This document shows, piece after piece, positions 22,334 to 32,364 of a stretch of 64,000 nucleotides of DNA. Source of the stretch: Usnea hakonensis (lineage: Eukaryota; Ascomycota; Lecanoromycetes; Lecanorales; Parmeliaceae); the NCBI GenBank assembly GCA_013423325.1, contig BLJB01000070.1, forward strand, positions 124,001-188,000, in the 5' to 3' direction. How positions within the stretch are numbered: the first letter of the stretch is position 1; the number at the start of each line of letters is the position of its first letter. The notes under the pieces are model-generated. The model saw nothing but the letters and a program-made list of their open reading frames with translations, made no database searches and was not told where the DNA came from. Both the position numbers and the translations under genes were made by a program.

Positions 22334-25122
22334 TTAAGTCACCGAGTCGTATCTCCTTAGTAGTTCCTTCACTCTGCCGCACCAATTCCCGGCCTCCATG
22401 GCCACAACCTCAGCAGCTTTCCCATCAATGGTCTTCATGCCTTTGACGAAGCTGGAATGCTTCAATACCGCCTCCAAAACGTCGGCATCCCCTAATTTCG
22501 CAGCATGGTGGACTGCCGCCCAACCATCTTGACCGACAATGTCTCCTACAGCAACGAGTCCTAGCAAGGTCATCGCACTCTCTATACTGCCATGGAGAAG
22601 AGCCAGTATGAGCGGACTGTTACCGTCGTGGTCTTTCACTGTGACCATGACGGAATTCGGGGTTGAAAGATACAGCAGCAGTTTCAGCGATTTGCTTTCG
22701 TCATGTATACATACGTGATGAAATATGCTCTTCCCCGATGTATCTAATAGATCAAGTCGCGCTCCGGCATTTATCAATACCTCGATGCACTTGGGATCAT
22801 CCAAGAAATCAAAAATTGGCGGCCGGCCGTCCACATCTTGCGCATTGATATGTGGTCCAGTTTCTCCGTCACAAAGTAGAGCGACGATTTCTCGTCTGAT
22901 ATCACCTTGTGTCGATAGGCCTGCACAGTGAAGTGGGACTTGCTAGTCCTCTTGTCGGACGTTACGCTCCGCCCCGGCTTCCAAAAGAAGCTTAACACAT
23001 TCATTGGACCCCCAGGCGGCCACATGCAATGGTGTCTCTCCCCAGCGGTTGGCCTGGTTGATATTGAGCCGCTGCGGATACCTTTTCCAGACTTCAAGAG
23101 CGCCAACCAAGCCACTCAGCGCCTTGGATTCTGCTGCAGCGTGTATGATACTGGCATTCAGATTTGATAATATGAAAGGGTCGGCACCGTGGTCAACGAG
23201 AATCTTCATTTTGTCTTTTCGTCCTGCCGAACTAGCCCAATGTAAGGGCGTCCAGCAGTATTTAGCATCTTTCTGATCAAGGAGGTTGTGGATGATTTTC
23301 TGGGTCTTCGGTTTCTCAGACGCCGAAGCTCGAAAGATCTCGATGATTTCACAAAACAAGGGAGACCTTTTTCGGTATCTTAACTTCCACTTAGCCCAGT
23401 CCGTTCCTGCAGGGGTATTGTTTGCATCGTCAACAAGTTCAATAAGCCTTATTTCAAAGTCAGCATTGCTCTAGGGAAGGCCAAGGAGTGCAAGACAAGC
23501 CATGAGCTACAAAATAGGACTACCAAGTAACAACGGTCTCAGGGCTTGCAGACAGCGTTCACAGAAGAGGAAAGCTAGCCTAAGGGTTTTCTTACTGTTC
23601 AAGGGTGGGACGCTCCACGTCTGTAGGCTGATATATCTCGAGGACGGCGATATGGATTGGGGTGAATTCGAAATCATTGATATAATCGTCTTTCTGAGAG
23701 AACACTTCTACTATCTCTTGTTCAACATTCGCGGAGTCTGCTCCTAACGATTTCAAGATAGCCAGATCAGCAGGTTTGCTTTTTATGAGGATTAGCTTCG
23801 TGATCTTGGAGATCTCTGTCAATTGCACCAACCGTGTCCCAACATCAGCTACTTCGGTATCGGCACCAAGCGCTAGAAGATATTTCACAATGGGTAATTG
23901 TCGGTTGTAGGCAGCAGTCTAAAAATTCTCAGACTTCCTCACCAATCTGAATGATTGAACTCACATGGAGGAGAGACCATCCATCCGGCGCCGTATCCCA
24001 TAAAGTAGCCTCACCGGTTTCAATGCAGGCTTTTAGCTTCTCCAAGTTTCCATGCTTAACATATCGCATCGCGTTCGACCCCTCTGACACCATTCGATAA
24101 GTATTCAAGTCATAGCGAACCTTAATACTCCTGGATGACATCACTTGTGAAATGGCTTTGCGGAAGAAAGTAGAAGGTGCGACGATCTGTCCCTCAGATG
24201 GTTTTGCTCCTTGACAGCCAGGTTCGGTACATTGATATTGGGACTTGATCTTCAAGAGACCTTTGAAGTGGATAGGAGCGCTCTGTACGTGGCATTTGCA
24301 AAAACAGTCATATCGACATGCTCGACGGATAGTCAAAGCATCTGCTGAAGGACCCTCGACTTTACTGGTTTTTTCTACTTCACAGTGCACATGGACACTG
24401 TCCATAAAATTCTGGACCAAGGGAGATGTGGGTGAAGTATCGATTGAAAGTCTCTGCAATGACGATGTCGAGCTTAAAATAGACGACGCAGCAGTATCAA
24501 CGGACAGTCTTCGAAATGAGGATGTCGAGCTTCCCGGTGCAGTGGTTGAAGGTTCAGATACAACGGAGTCTTGAAAAGATAAGGAATCGCTATTTTCATT
24601 ATCTGTTGAGCCTATATGGAGGAATTGTGGATATTGGCTGCAGACCGCGAGAAAGGTTTCTCTAAAGACTTGCATGAGTCAATATGCAATGGATCAAAAA
24701 GAGAAAGTTACGAACGCATGAGCCAGTGCCAAGAAACTTTGCAGCATTGCACTCTGCGCCTTGAGGCGATCGTGAAGCTTGTTGACGTTTGATTTTTGTT
24801 GCACCCACTTCATTCGACGCATAGTTGAGAATTCGGATTTGGACATTTGTAGTAGTCGCGTCTCTAGATCTTTGATTGTTAGAGAAGCCTCCTCCAGCGC
24901 ACTGCTGATGACTTTTTCAGATATATTGTGTCGTGTTTGGCGGCTCCGCAATACGCGATCGAAGCCTTTGAGAGCTTCGTCGAAAATAGACATATCATTG
25001 AAGAGTTCAAGGAGTGCTTTGTCGGCATCTTTGAAGCTCTTAATTAGTCTTAAGAGATCGTTGCTGTACTGGATGAGCTGCGACAATGAGGCTAGTAAGC
25101 CGATAGCTGTTATCGGGTCCAT
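22334..25122 (-). CDS. HeLo-like/ankyrin-repeat protein gene, interrupted by an in-frame TAG
   Basis: Exons: complement(22334..23468, 23596..23918, 23965..24661, 24716..25122); the first junction (GTTCGT donor) is less certain. Residues 1-135 resemble the HeLo-like/STAND N-terminal domain of fungal cell-death and immune-type proteins (ITAIGLLASLSQLIQYSNDL). A Ser-rich linker and a cysteine motif (CRYDCFCKCH ... CTEPGCQGAK) follow, then ankyrin repeats (GWSLLHTAAYNRQLPIVKYL, CWTPLHWASSAGRKDKMKIL, WGETPLHVAAWGSNECVKLL). At 22943-22945 a TAG stands inside an ankyrin repeat, while the frame continues open and homologous for 203 more codons (VPLHCAGLSTQGD ... GWAAVHHAAKLGDADVLEAV). The product ends at about 650 residues instead of about 853. 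It is either a recent pseudogene, an allele with a truncated product, or a readthrough case. The function is inferred from domains only. Confidence 0.75.
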
Positions 25123-26159
25123 TCTTGCTCCGCATGAGCATTTGATGAATGTGAGGGATAAAAGCCCCGTAAGTCACGCTCGTGAATGCTGGCAGGCTTC
25201 AAGACAGTAATGTAAGATTAATGTAAAGACCCATACAACACGCTCATCATTGTTGGTCGGCTCTAAAAAAGAGGCGCAGACCCCACAATCCTCAGCTCCT
25301 GTACAGATTCAACAGCTCTCAGTGTAACCTTAAGTCCTTGAACTGGAAGTCAGATAAACCTAATCTAGAAGTGCTTTTGTCTCTCAGGGTTGGAGGCTCA
25401 GAAGGGAGCACAGACCATGAAGGTGAGAGACCACTCATTGCGCTGCCGTATCCCAATGGATTTCAGCCGCAGTTCCACCAGTAGCCAAAGACTCAGAAAC
25501 TTGTTGTAGAGTAGGGGCGAAAAAAGGGCATGCAGGGCGATCGTCCCTCGAGTCAATAAACCACCGGGGCGATGAAGATCTAGAATATGCACTTCGGAAG
25601 CAAATCGGTAATGGATGGTATCTAAGAGTGGTAGTATTGCCCCGCTCGTGCCGCCTGGCTTTAAGCCAGGTTTCAAGACTGGCATTGTTGCTCCAATTAA
25701 AGCTTTCCGCATCACATCTTCTGCGGACTTGTCCGGACGAAGATGGGCGGCTACTCTCTCCGACTATCGCACGGCATAATTGGTGACATGCAAGCGCAGG
25801 GGGTTGGCGCACAAGATCAGCGATTAGAAACCCCGGTACGCATAACGAAAAGGTGATTGGTCAAGTCCTTCTCGGCGTTTGAACTGTGGCAGCATTACAT
25901 GCAGAACTGATGTTAGAGCTAGCTCTATTGAACGATAAGGGAGCGATTCAGCACTAAAGTCGGACAAAACTCGGTCCCGCTGTCATCCGAAGTCAACAAA
26001 TCGAGTCTACGTACCTATTTATTTATGTTGTTAAGGTTGCTACAGAAGCATTAACAAGTACACATCAAAAATCACTAGAAATTCCATCAAAAAGAAGACT
26101 TCTACTTGTACAACCTTGGTCAATGCAGAGAGAACATTGCCCCGGGCTTGTGTTCTGCA
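25123..26159. other. Intergenic, no gene seen
   Basis: About 1 kb upstream of the ankyrin gene. A 125-codon minus frame at 25435-25812 has an ATG but no domain, and overlaps another open frame. The ankyrin promoter would be in the proximal part. Confidence 0.5.
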
Positions 26160-26680
26160 GATCCATTATCCATGAGCGTAGCCTTGTAGATGGAAATGCG
26201 AATATGCAACACAGAGCACTTTTAAGAGACTGAGTGTTATCACGTTCCTACATATTCACCACTTTATACAGATATATATACCTTGACTATCTTTTAAAAT
26301 ACTGTACCCATTGGTGGAGCAGTGAGCAACATCTTTCTCAGTGTTTGAGGACAAAATCGAAAAGAGATTTGAAAACTACGCTCGTAATACGCCTCTTATG
26401 GAAGCACTATTCAATTCCAGTATCGGTTCCGCCATGACGCTACTAAGCCGGGAGGATGTTGAAGACACCATCAGCTAAAACGGATGAGCTTCTATCTATT
26501 ACGGAGCAAAAGTAGGAGACATAAAAGTCCTTTGCAGCTCTAAAGCATCAAGATTCCATGAAAGGGATGGAGATTATGGACATATGGAGAGCTGGTGTCG
26601 TAGCCATGGAGTTTGGCATGACGGAGTAAAGGAGTTGATTAGAGATCACGATTACTTGGACTGGACAGAATACTGGATGG
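26160..26680 (+). pseudogene. Degenerate inverted copy of the ankyrin gene 3' end
   Basis: Read on the + strand, fragments match the C-terminal end of the ankyrin gene at 22334-25122, but in opposite orientation: TPLMEALFNSSIGSAMTLL (about 26390-26445) against SPLILALLHGSIESAMTLL, GAKVGDIKVL against AAKLGDADVL, SMKGMEIMD against FVKGMKTID, and VKELIRDHD against VKELLRRYD. Stops TAA and TGA fall where the intact copy has Gln/Asp-Gly-Trp, and at least two frame changes are needed. It cannot make a protein. The left end is vague. Confidence 0.7.
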
Positions 26681-26819
26681 CACGTCACACGAACCCTCTT
26701 TGGTTTCTTGCATCTCAGAAAGTTTTTGTCGATCTTCATCACAACCATACCTCGATACCTTTTGGAGACAAGATAATACACGGTAAAACACTTAGACGCC
26801 TAAATCACTACTCCACAGA

Positions 26820-27822
26820 TCATTCTTTTTCTGAATCATTCTTCGGAGGAAAAAGGTTTCTTACATTGACGAGTTCATCTGCAGTCCGGAACACCGCAGC
26901 TAGATCAGAGGACATGAACATCAGTGACCTCCCTTCTCCTCGCTTTTTCAGCCACTCATCGTCGCCGAGAGCCAGTCCTGAGTAAGATTTGTTGTGTGTG
27001 CTCAAAGTCGCTCTGAGAATGTTCATGGCGTGAACCCACTCTGGCTCTTCGCCCAAAAAGCCAGGTAATCCCATCACCACACGGCAGTCTAGATTGCCTA
27101 GCCATACCGAGTCGATATGCACACCCACACTTATGACGATCTCATCGAGATTATGAATTCCTTCAAGCGACTCAACCTGGATAATGACGGCCGCCTGCTG
27201 GTTCTGATTCTCCCAAAAGGAAAGGCTGGGATCGCAGCGCTGCATGGAGATATTGGGTAACAGCGGCAAGGGGGCGCAGAACGCTTCCCAGAGTTTTTGG
27301 CACCAAATTTGGCGGCTGCGACTATACTGAGCTTGCTCAACGGTGTCTACCTGAGGCATAATGATGCTTGCTCCAGCGTCGAGTGCGTAGCCAATCGCAG
27401 CATGGTCGTGTCCTGGCACAATGGATATTGTCCGTTGGTGCCAAAGATCATGACGAGAGCTATTACTTGCCGCACCAGTGCTGCACTTCTGCCTTGGCTG
27501 GCTAGCTGGATATCATGAACAATCTCCATAGGAGCTCAGCTCAAGGGACAAGTGAGAGGTTCGCCAACATCGTTGTTATTACCTGAGTCGTTGTCTCGAC
27601 AGACATACTTGCGTGTTCCCATTCTACCCAAACAAAATCAAACCCAAGCTGAGACACAACTTTGTTGAGCTGGGGGGATGCGAAAGCACAGAAAATACCG
27701 ATCAGAGGCGGAATGCGACCTGCATGAGCATCAACGATGGCTTGACGGGCTTTGTGAGGCTGCAAAAGACTTGAAGCCCGGTAGGCTACCATTCCTTCTG
27801 AGGCGTATAGCATATGCACCAT
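26820..27822 (-). pseudogene. HpcH/HpaI aldolase-family gene with frame lesions
   Basis: The exon from ATG 27822 to 27583 encodes IGIFCAFASPQLNKVVSQLGF and VWVEWEHASMSVET, typical of the class II aldolase (HpcH/HpaI; 2,4-dihydroxyheptenedioate aldolase-like) family, which cleaves 2-keto-3-deoxy acids using a divalent metal. A 59-bp intron joins it to 27523 (IVHDIQLASQGRSAALVR). The next segment (GHDHAAIGYALDAGASIIMPQVDTVEQAQ) is in another frame, and no ordinary GT-AG junction restores it. About 27250-27325 the family sequence (VAAAKFGAKNSGKRSAPPC) lies in a second frame, although the main frame stays open and resumes at ISMQRCDPSLSFWEN. This fits a 2-bp plus a 1-bp deletion. The rest (VIIQVESLEGIHNLDEIV ... 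VWLGNLDCRVVMGL) runs to the stop at 26820. It is most likely inactive. Confidence 0.75.
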
Positions 27823-28048
27823 GGCAACAGATGCTGGTTCGATAGAAGATAAGCAGCTCTGTGTTCATTGGTTCGACCACCGTCCTCCTTTAGAGTGGAT
27901 GAAGTCATTCGTTTCAACTACCTAGAATACCAGTGAGAGCTCAATTCTCGAATTGCGGACCAATCAAAATTGAAGTTTTAGCATCAAAGTGTGGTCTCCT
28001 TCTACGATCTGCTAGTCGCCAGCCCGTGTGTTCTTTTGCACTGGATGC

Positions 28049-28989
28049 TCAGCACCACGCATAGTGCTCGTTATTAATCCACACTGGTGGCGTTCCAAGT
28101 CCACCCTTCTCATCGTACCACATACCGCTGGCGATACTGTCCTCTTCACGCTCAACCACACGATGATCGATTTTGCTTTCCGTAATCACATGTTGCACCC
28201 ATGGCGAGGGTTCCCACAATTTGATATGATCCAGCCGCCATTCCGTAGCCTCAGCCTGAGCATCCTGGAGGACAGCAATTAGACAGCTTGCTTTTTTATC
28301 TTGTATAGTTATTTGCAGAGAGTCTTCCTTAGTAGATGAAGGCGTATTTGCACTATCATCACCTTCGACGACAAGTCGTAGAATGTAGAGAACGTTGTTG
28401 GGAGACTCTGCGTTTGGGTGCCCATAATAACGATGTGTCCATATTGCCCATACTTGACTTCCTGGGAGCCCAGCAATAGCTCCCTTCGCCCGTGGTATTT
28501 TGCCAAAAAGCCGCTCGGTTGCAAAGTTTTCCTTTCCGATGTGCCAAAGCATATGGTCAAGATCAGGTAGGATCATGATGTGCTTGTTCACCCCGTCCTT
28601 CAACTTTGCCATAGTTGCTCGAATAATCGCTTCGTCCCTCTTACAGAGTTCTGCAAGATCGTCTTCCACAAGTTCTTGGGTTAGATGAGACTTTGGGTTC
28701 TTATTAGCGATCGCTTAAGGAAGCTCTCGCAGGAGCAGAGGATCGGACGATGATCGTGTGGAAGATTCTTATCAACCAGAATCCATGTAGTCATTCCATC
28801 ATCCTTTGCCAGCGGAACAGTTGTTAAGTATAACGACTCTTGTAGATAGACTGAAGGAGTCAACGAATCTCTCCACGAGGCTGAGGTACTGGTCCAGATT
28901 TTAATGCATTCACTCGGAGTAGGATGACTCAGGTGCAGGTCGGGCGAGTCGTAGTCCGGTAAGTCGTTCTGATTAACGAAAGATCCCAT
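28049..28989 (-). pseudogene. LYC1-like lysine acetyltransferase relic lacking the GNAT core
   Basis: From ATG 28989 the translation follows the N-terminal end of fungal LYC1-type proteins (HPTPSECIKIWTSTSASW, YLTTVPLAKDDGMTTWILVD, RPILCSCESFLKRSL). It then hits a TAA near 28681. In another frame directly after, the typical C-terminal half continues to 28049 (DDLAELCKRDEAIIRATM, HIMILPDLDHMLWH, GAIAGLPGSQVWAIWTHRYYG, VEREEDSIASGMWY, ending NNEHYAWC). The acetyl-CoA-binding middle of about 100 residues normally found between these parts is absent. A deletion with frame change explains this; there is no intron-sized gap. In yeast-like relatives LYC1 acetylates lysine for catabolism. This copy should be inactive. 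Confidence 0.75.
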
Positions 28990-29310
28990 TGCAGCTCGGA
29001 AAGAGATCCCAAAGAAGCTGAATGATCAAACAGTATCGAGACTGAGGTCTCAGGAGAGAGATGTGGTGGTTTATATGGTGCTGTAGTACTCTAGGCAACG
29101 AAGTAGTCTCTAATAGACAGGAATAAATTGCGCTAAAAACTTTTCCCCACTGATAGTACAAATATACTCGATCCCTTCTTCAGCCGGGCCAAAGACCGCC
29201 TCTTCCCCCAATATCTAAACCCCCTCACCACCCCACGCACATTATTCCCCGTTTTCCTACCTAGCCATTCTTCTCTCCGTCATCACAAAAATTGCGGCCC
29301 CCCCAAAGCA
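28990..29310. other. Divergent intergenic region
   Basis: A 321-bp spacer between the LYC1-like relic (-) and the GNAT gene (+). It is C-rich on the + strand near 29200-29260. No further feature is seen. Confidence 0.5.
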
Positions 29311-30132
29311 ATGTGTCTCCGCCTCTCCCCAGCCTGTGAATCCGACGCCCCCCGCATCGCCGCTATCCACATGGCCGCCTTCGGCTCCAACCTCCTCCTC
29401 CGCGTCCAGTTTCCCACGGCCGCCATCCGTGCCGAGCTTGAAATAGCCATCGCAGAGAAAGCGCTTGCAGATATCAGGGACACGCAAAGGTCGATCCTTG
29501 TCGTCCGTGACGACCACCGGAACGAAACCATCAGTTTTGCAAAATGGAGCCTCCCGGTCTTCAAGTCAGAAACGTACAAAGAAACACCCTGGCGCTGGCC
29601 CGTGGGAACGAATCTTGCTGTGTTGGACGCGTGGACGGAGAAAGTCGAGCGGGCAGCGGCGAAGGTGCTGGACGGGAGGCCTTGCTTTCGTACGTTCTAT
29701 TTGCCCCCTTTATTTCTCCTTTGTTCTTTTCGTTTTTGAAACAGACCGGTAGTAGAGCAATTTGACATTGTAATCAATTACACTCCGCCCTTATGAATAA
29801 GACAAGCGTAAAGGATAGACGTTTCGCTGAAAACAGTCCTAGATCTTTCCTTCATAGGTACAGACCCCCAGCATGAACGTCGCGGCGCAGCGTCACTGCT
29901 GCTGCGGTGGGGCCTTGAGCAGTGTAAGCGGTACCAGGTGCCTGCGTATTTGGAAAGCGCGGCTGGTGCTGGGGTGCTGTATCGGAAGCACGGGTTCGAG
30001 GTTGCGGAGACGTTGGCGATGGTCGTAGAGGGCGTGGATTGTAGACCGGTGGTGTATAAGGAGGAGTGTTTTATCTTCAGACCCAGTGAACTATCTGGTA
30101 CGATGGAATCTTCGATGCAGGCTGCGTCTTGA
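29311..30132 (+). CDS. GNAT-family N-acetyltransferase
   Basis: Two exons, join(29311..29689, 29837..30132), 224 residues; the intron is 147 bp (GTACGT...AAACAG) and the frame closes as F-L-L-D-L. The N-terminal part (RLSPACESDAPRIAAIHMAAF) is the usual start of fungal GNAT enzymes. After the intron LDLSFIGTDPQHERRGAASLLLRWGLE is beta-4 plus the acetyl-CoA pyrophosphate loop (Q-x-x-R/G-x-A pattern), followed by PAYLESAAGAGVLYRKHGFE, the beta-5/alpha-4 region with the usual Tyr near the C-terminus. The substrate is unknown. It appears intact, unlike its decayed neighbour, and is divergent from it. Confidence 0.88.
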
Positions 30133-32364
30133 AGGGACATAGTAGGAATGCGACGTAGACATTACAATGAGCGCAGCAAACCAAAACAAAGGACTATTTT
30201 ACTTTTCGAGTTCCCTTCTCAGTAGTCAACGCTTCCAGAAAGAAGACACACCGTACGGTGTACCAGGCGATGGATATTCTATTGGCGCACTATGTAGTTT
30301 AGAGGACTTGGACTTGAATTGTGGTGTAGCGTTGATCCGTACTCACCGCATCTATAGCCATTATATTGATCCAGAAGCCATCTTGTGATATCATCCACCT
30401 CCTTCGAGCTAGTCCTACCCCCAAGCTTTTTTCCCAATATGTGATCCCTCCTTCCCTCAGCGCGCCTCGTATAGTCCCAATCCCTCTCACCAAATGCCTC
30501 TGACCCTTGCAGCGGCGTCATGCTGAACTGCCGTGTACGCATGCGGCGCGGTCTTAGTGGGGAATGCATCGTCAGAGCGAGGGGACGCTGCCTCTGTCAA
30601 AGTGATTTGTATAGACACCACTTTCTTAGCTGGTCTTGATGGGGAAAAGCTTGCGTAGCAGCAGCAGCAAACCTATCGCATCGTCTGGCGCCCTGGGGCT
30701 GGGGGTAAGCTGAGGGGTTGAGCCCCTGAATCTTACCCCCTGCCAGAGAATGGGATACTTCGCAATGAAGAATAAGTGTGCCTCCAAGAGGAATATAATC
30801 TGCGTCTTAGTGAAATATCCGTCCTTTTCTACTTCCAGGCTCAGTGTAGCCCCGTCGGGTTTAGCGTAGCAGTCGAGGAGTATGCTAAAATTGCACTCGT
30901 CTCTTGGCATTTCAACGACATCTCATCCCCCGCACTCTTTCCTGGACTTCAAAAAAAGAATATCGACCTCAAATGTATTGTAACGCATCATATGCTCCCT
31001 CTGATTTGATGAGCCCTTGTATCACGTTGTGCTCGCCCAAATAGAGCCTGTCTGCACATGTCAAGAACGTAATGAAATCTGCGCCCCGAGTGGGTACCAG
31101 AGCTCTATTCCTGGGTTCATTTATGCTGAGATCGATGGTAAGGTATCATTACCTTATGTTTATGTCGTATTGGAGGCCTTCTTCGCGCCTTGTTGCGCAC
31201 TCAATCCACAAATACATGTCTCGATGCTATGCGCTTTGAGATGTAAGCAACAAGCGTATGCTCCATTGCACTGAAAACCCTTGCCATCGTACGGTCAATT
31301 TTCTTTCTTCTGCTTCTTCCTTTCGCATTGGAGTTACCTACAGCTGCATATGAATGGATGTGCAAGTCTGGCTTTGATCCTCAGACCCAATACCTCCGTA
31401 GCTGGTCAGTTGGTCGTACGCGAGATGACGATAGCCATGCAGCTAGTGTTTTTTGCATGGGAAACGGTATTGAACCGGGATTCCAATTTCCTGAGGTGGT
31501 TTTTGCAAATGAGTGGGAAATGAAATAAGCTAAGACATTTTGCAAGAGTCCAAAAAAACGGAAGACTAGCGCGAAAGGGTTGCACAATACATCGTTTTCT
31601 TTTTTGAGGCAAGATCAAAAAGGTGTATGGAAAAGCTAGACCAACAGGCTGACGATGAAGTAGAAGCCTGCTCAAGCATTCTTGCTTTTGGGGCCAATGA
31701 AGAATCGTACTGAGCAATGCTTTGGAAATAAACGCCCAAGAAGGCAAAAAGAACTTGGACGACAAAAGTCTGGATCGAACCAGGGATCGAACCAGAGACC
31801 AAAAAGGATAGCCAAGCGGCTACCCTTTAGGGAATGGTTAACCCAACAAGCAACTTGTCCCATGATTTTGGCCATAACTGTCATATCATGATATACATGT
31901 ATGAGAGCCTGTGACAGCGTGATATACAAACTACAGAGCAGCCTCGACCATGGGAGCTGTGCACGAAAAGTTGCTTCTATTTTTTATTTTATACCTTAAA
32001 TTAAAACAACATAAATCTTTCAACAAAGACCTCACTACACCTTCCTCCATCACCATACACTTACTCTTATGCTCCAACCATCCACCATCCACTCCTTACA
32101 TAACTACATTGCTTTCCACTGCTTTCCATAGCTAAACATCCTTCATCTACAACACCATTCCTATTTATCCTTGAATAAAACTGAAATTTTTAAATTAACC
32201 GGTGGCTGTCCATCGCTCTCTTTCAGTAACACCCTTTCTATCCTAAACTCCAATCATTCTTTGCTTTCTACGCCAATACTCAAACGCGTTCTCCTTGAAT
32301 TAATTCCCCAACGCATACATCAAGAGCAACTATAGGCTTCTAGAACTACATATAAATTCACACA
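30133..32364. other. Intergenic region with relics
   Basis: No intact gene is seen. It contains one copy of the unidentified dispersed relic (about 30820-31010) and a hairpin with duplicated tRNA T-loop-like sequence (31769-31798). The stretch 31980-32330 is A/T- and C-rich leader-like DNA before the next gene. Confidence 0.5.
30820..31010 (+). pseudogene. Relic of an unidentified protein-coding family (copy 2)
   Basis: The + strand reads VAVEEYAKIALVSWHFNDIS. It aligns without gaps at DNA level to the minus strand near 20075-20150. The frame continues as PALFPGLQKKNIDLKCIV, then becomes featureless. The family is unrecognised; see copy 1. Confidence 0.4.

Noticed and set aside
31730..31880. 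tRNA gene on the minus strand
   Set aside because: The T-loop-like sequence is duplicated, stems do not pair properly, and no acceptor stem closes.
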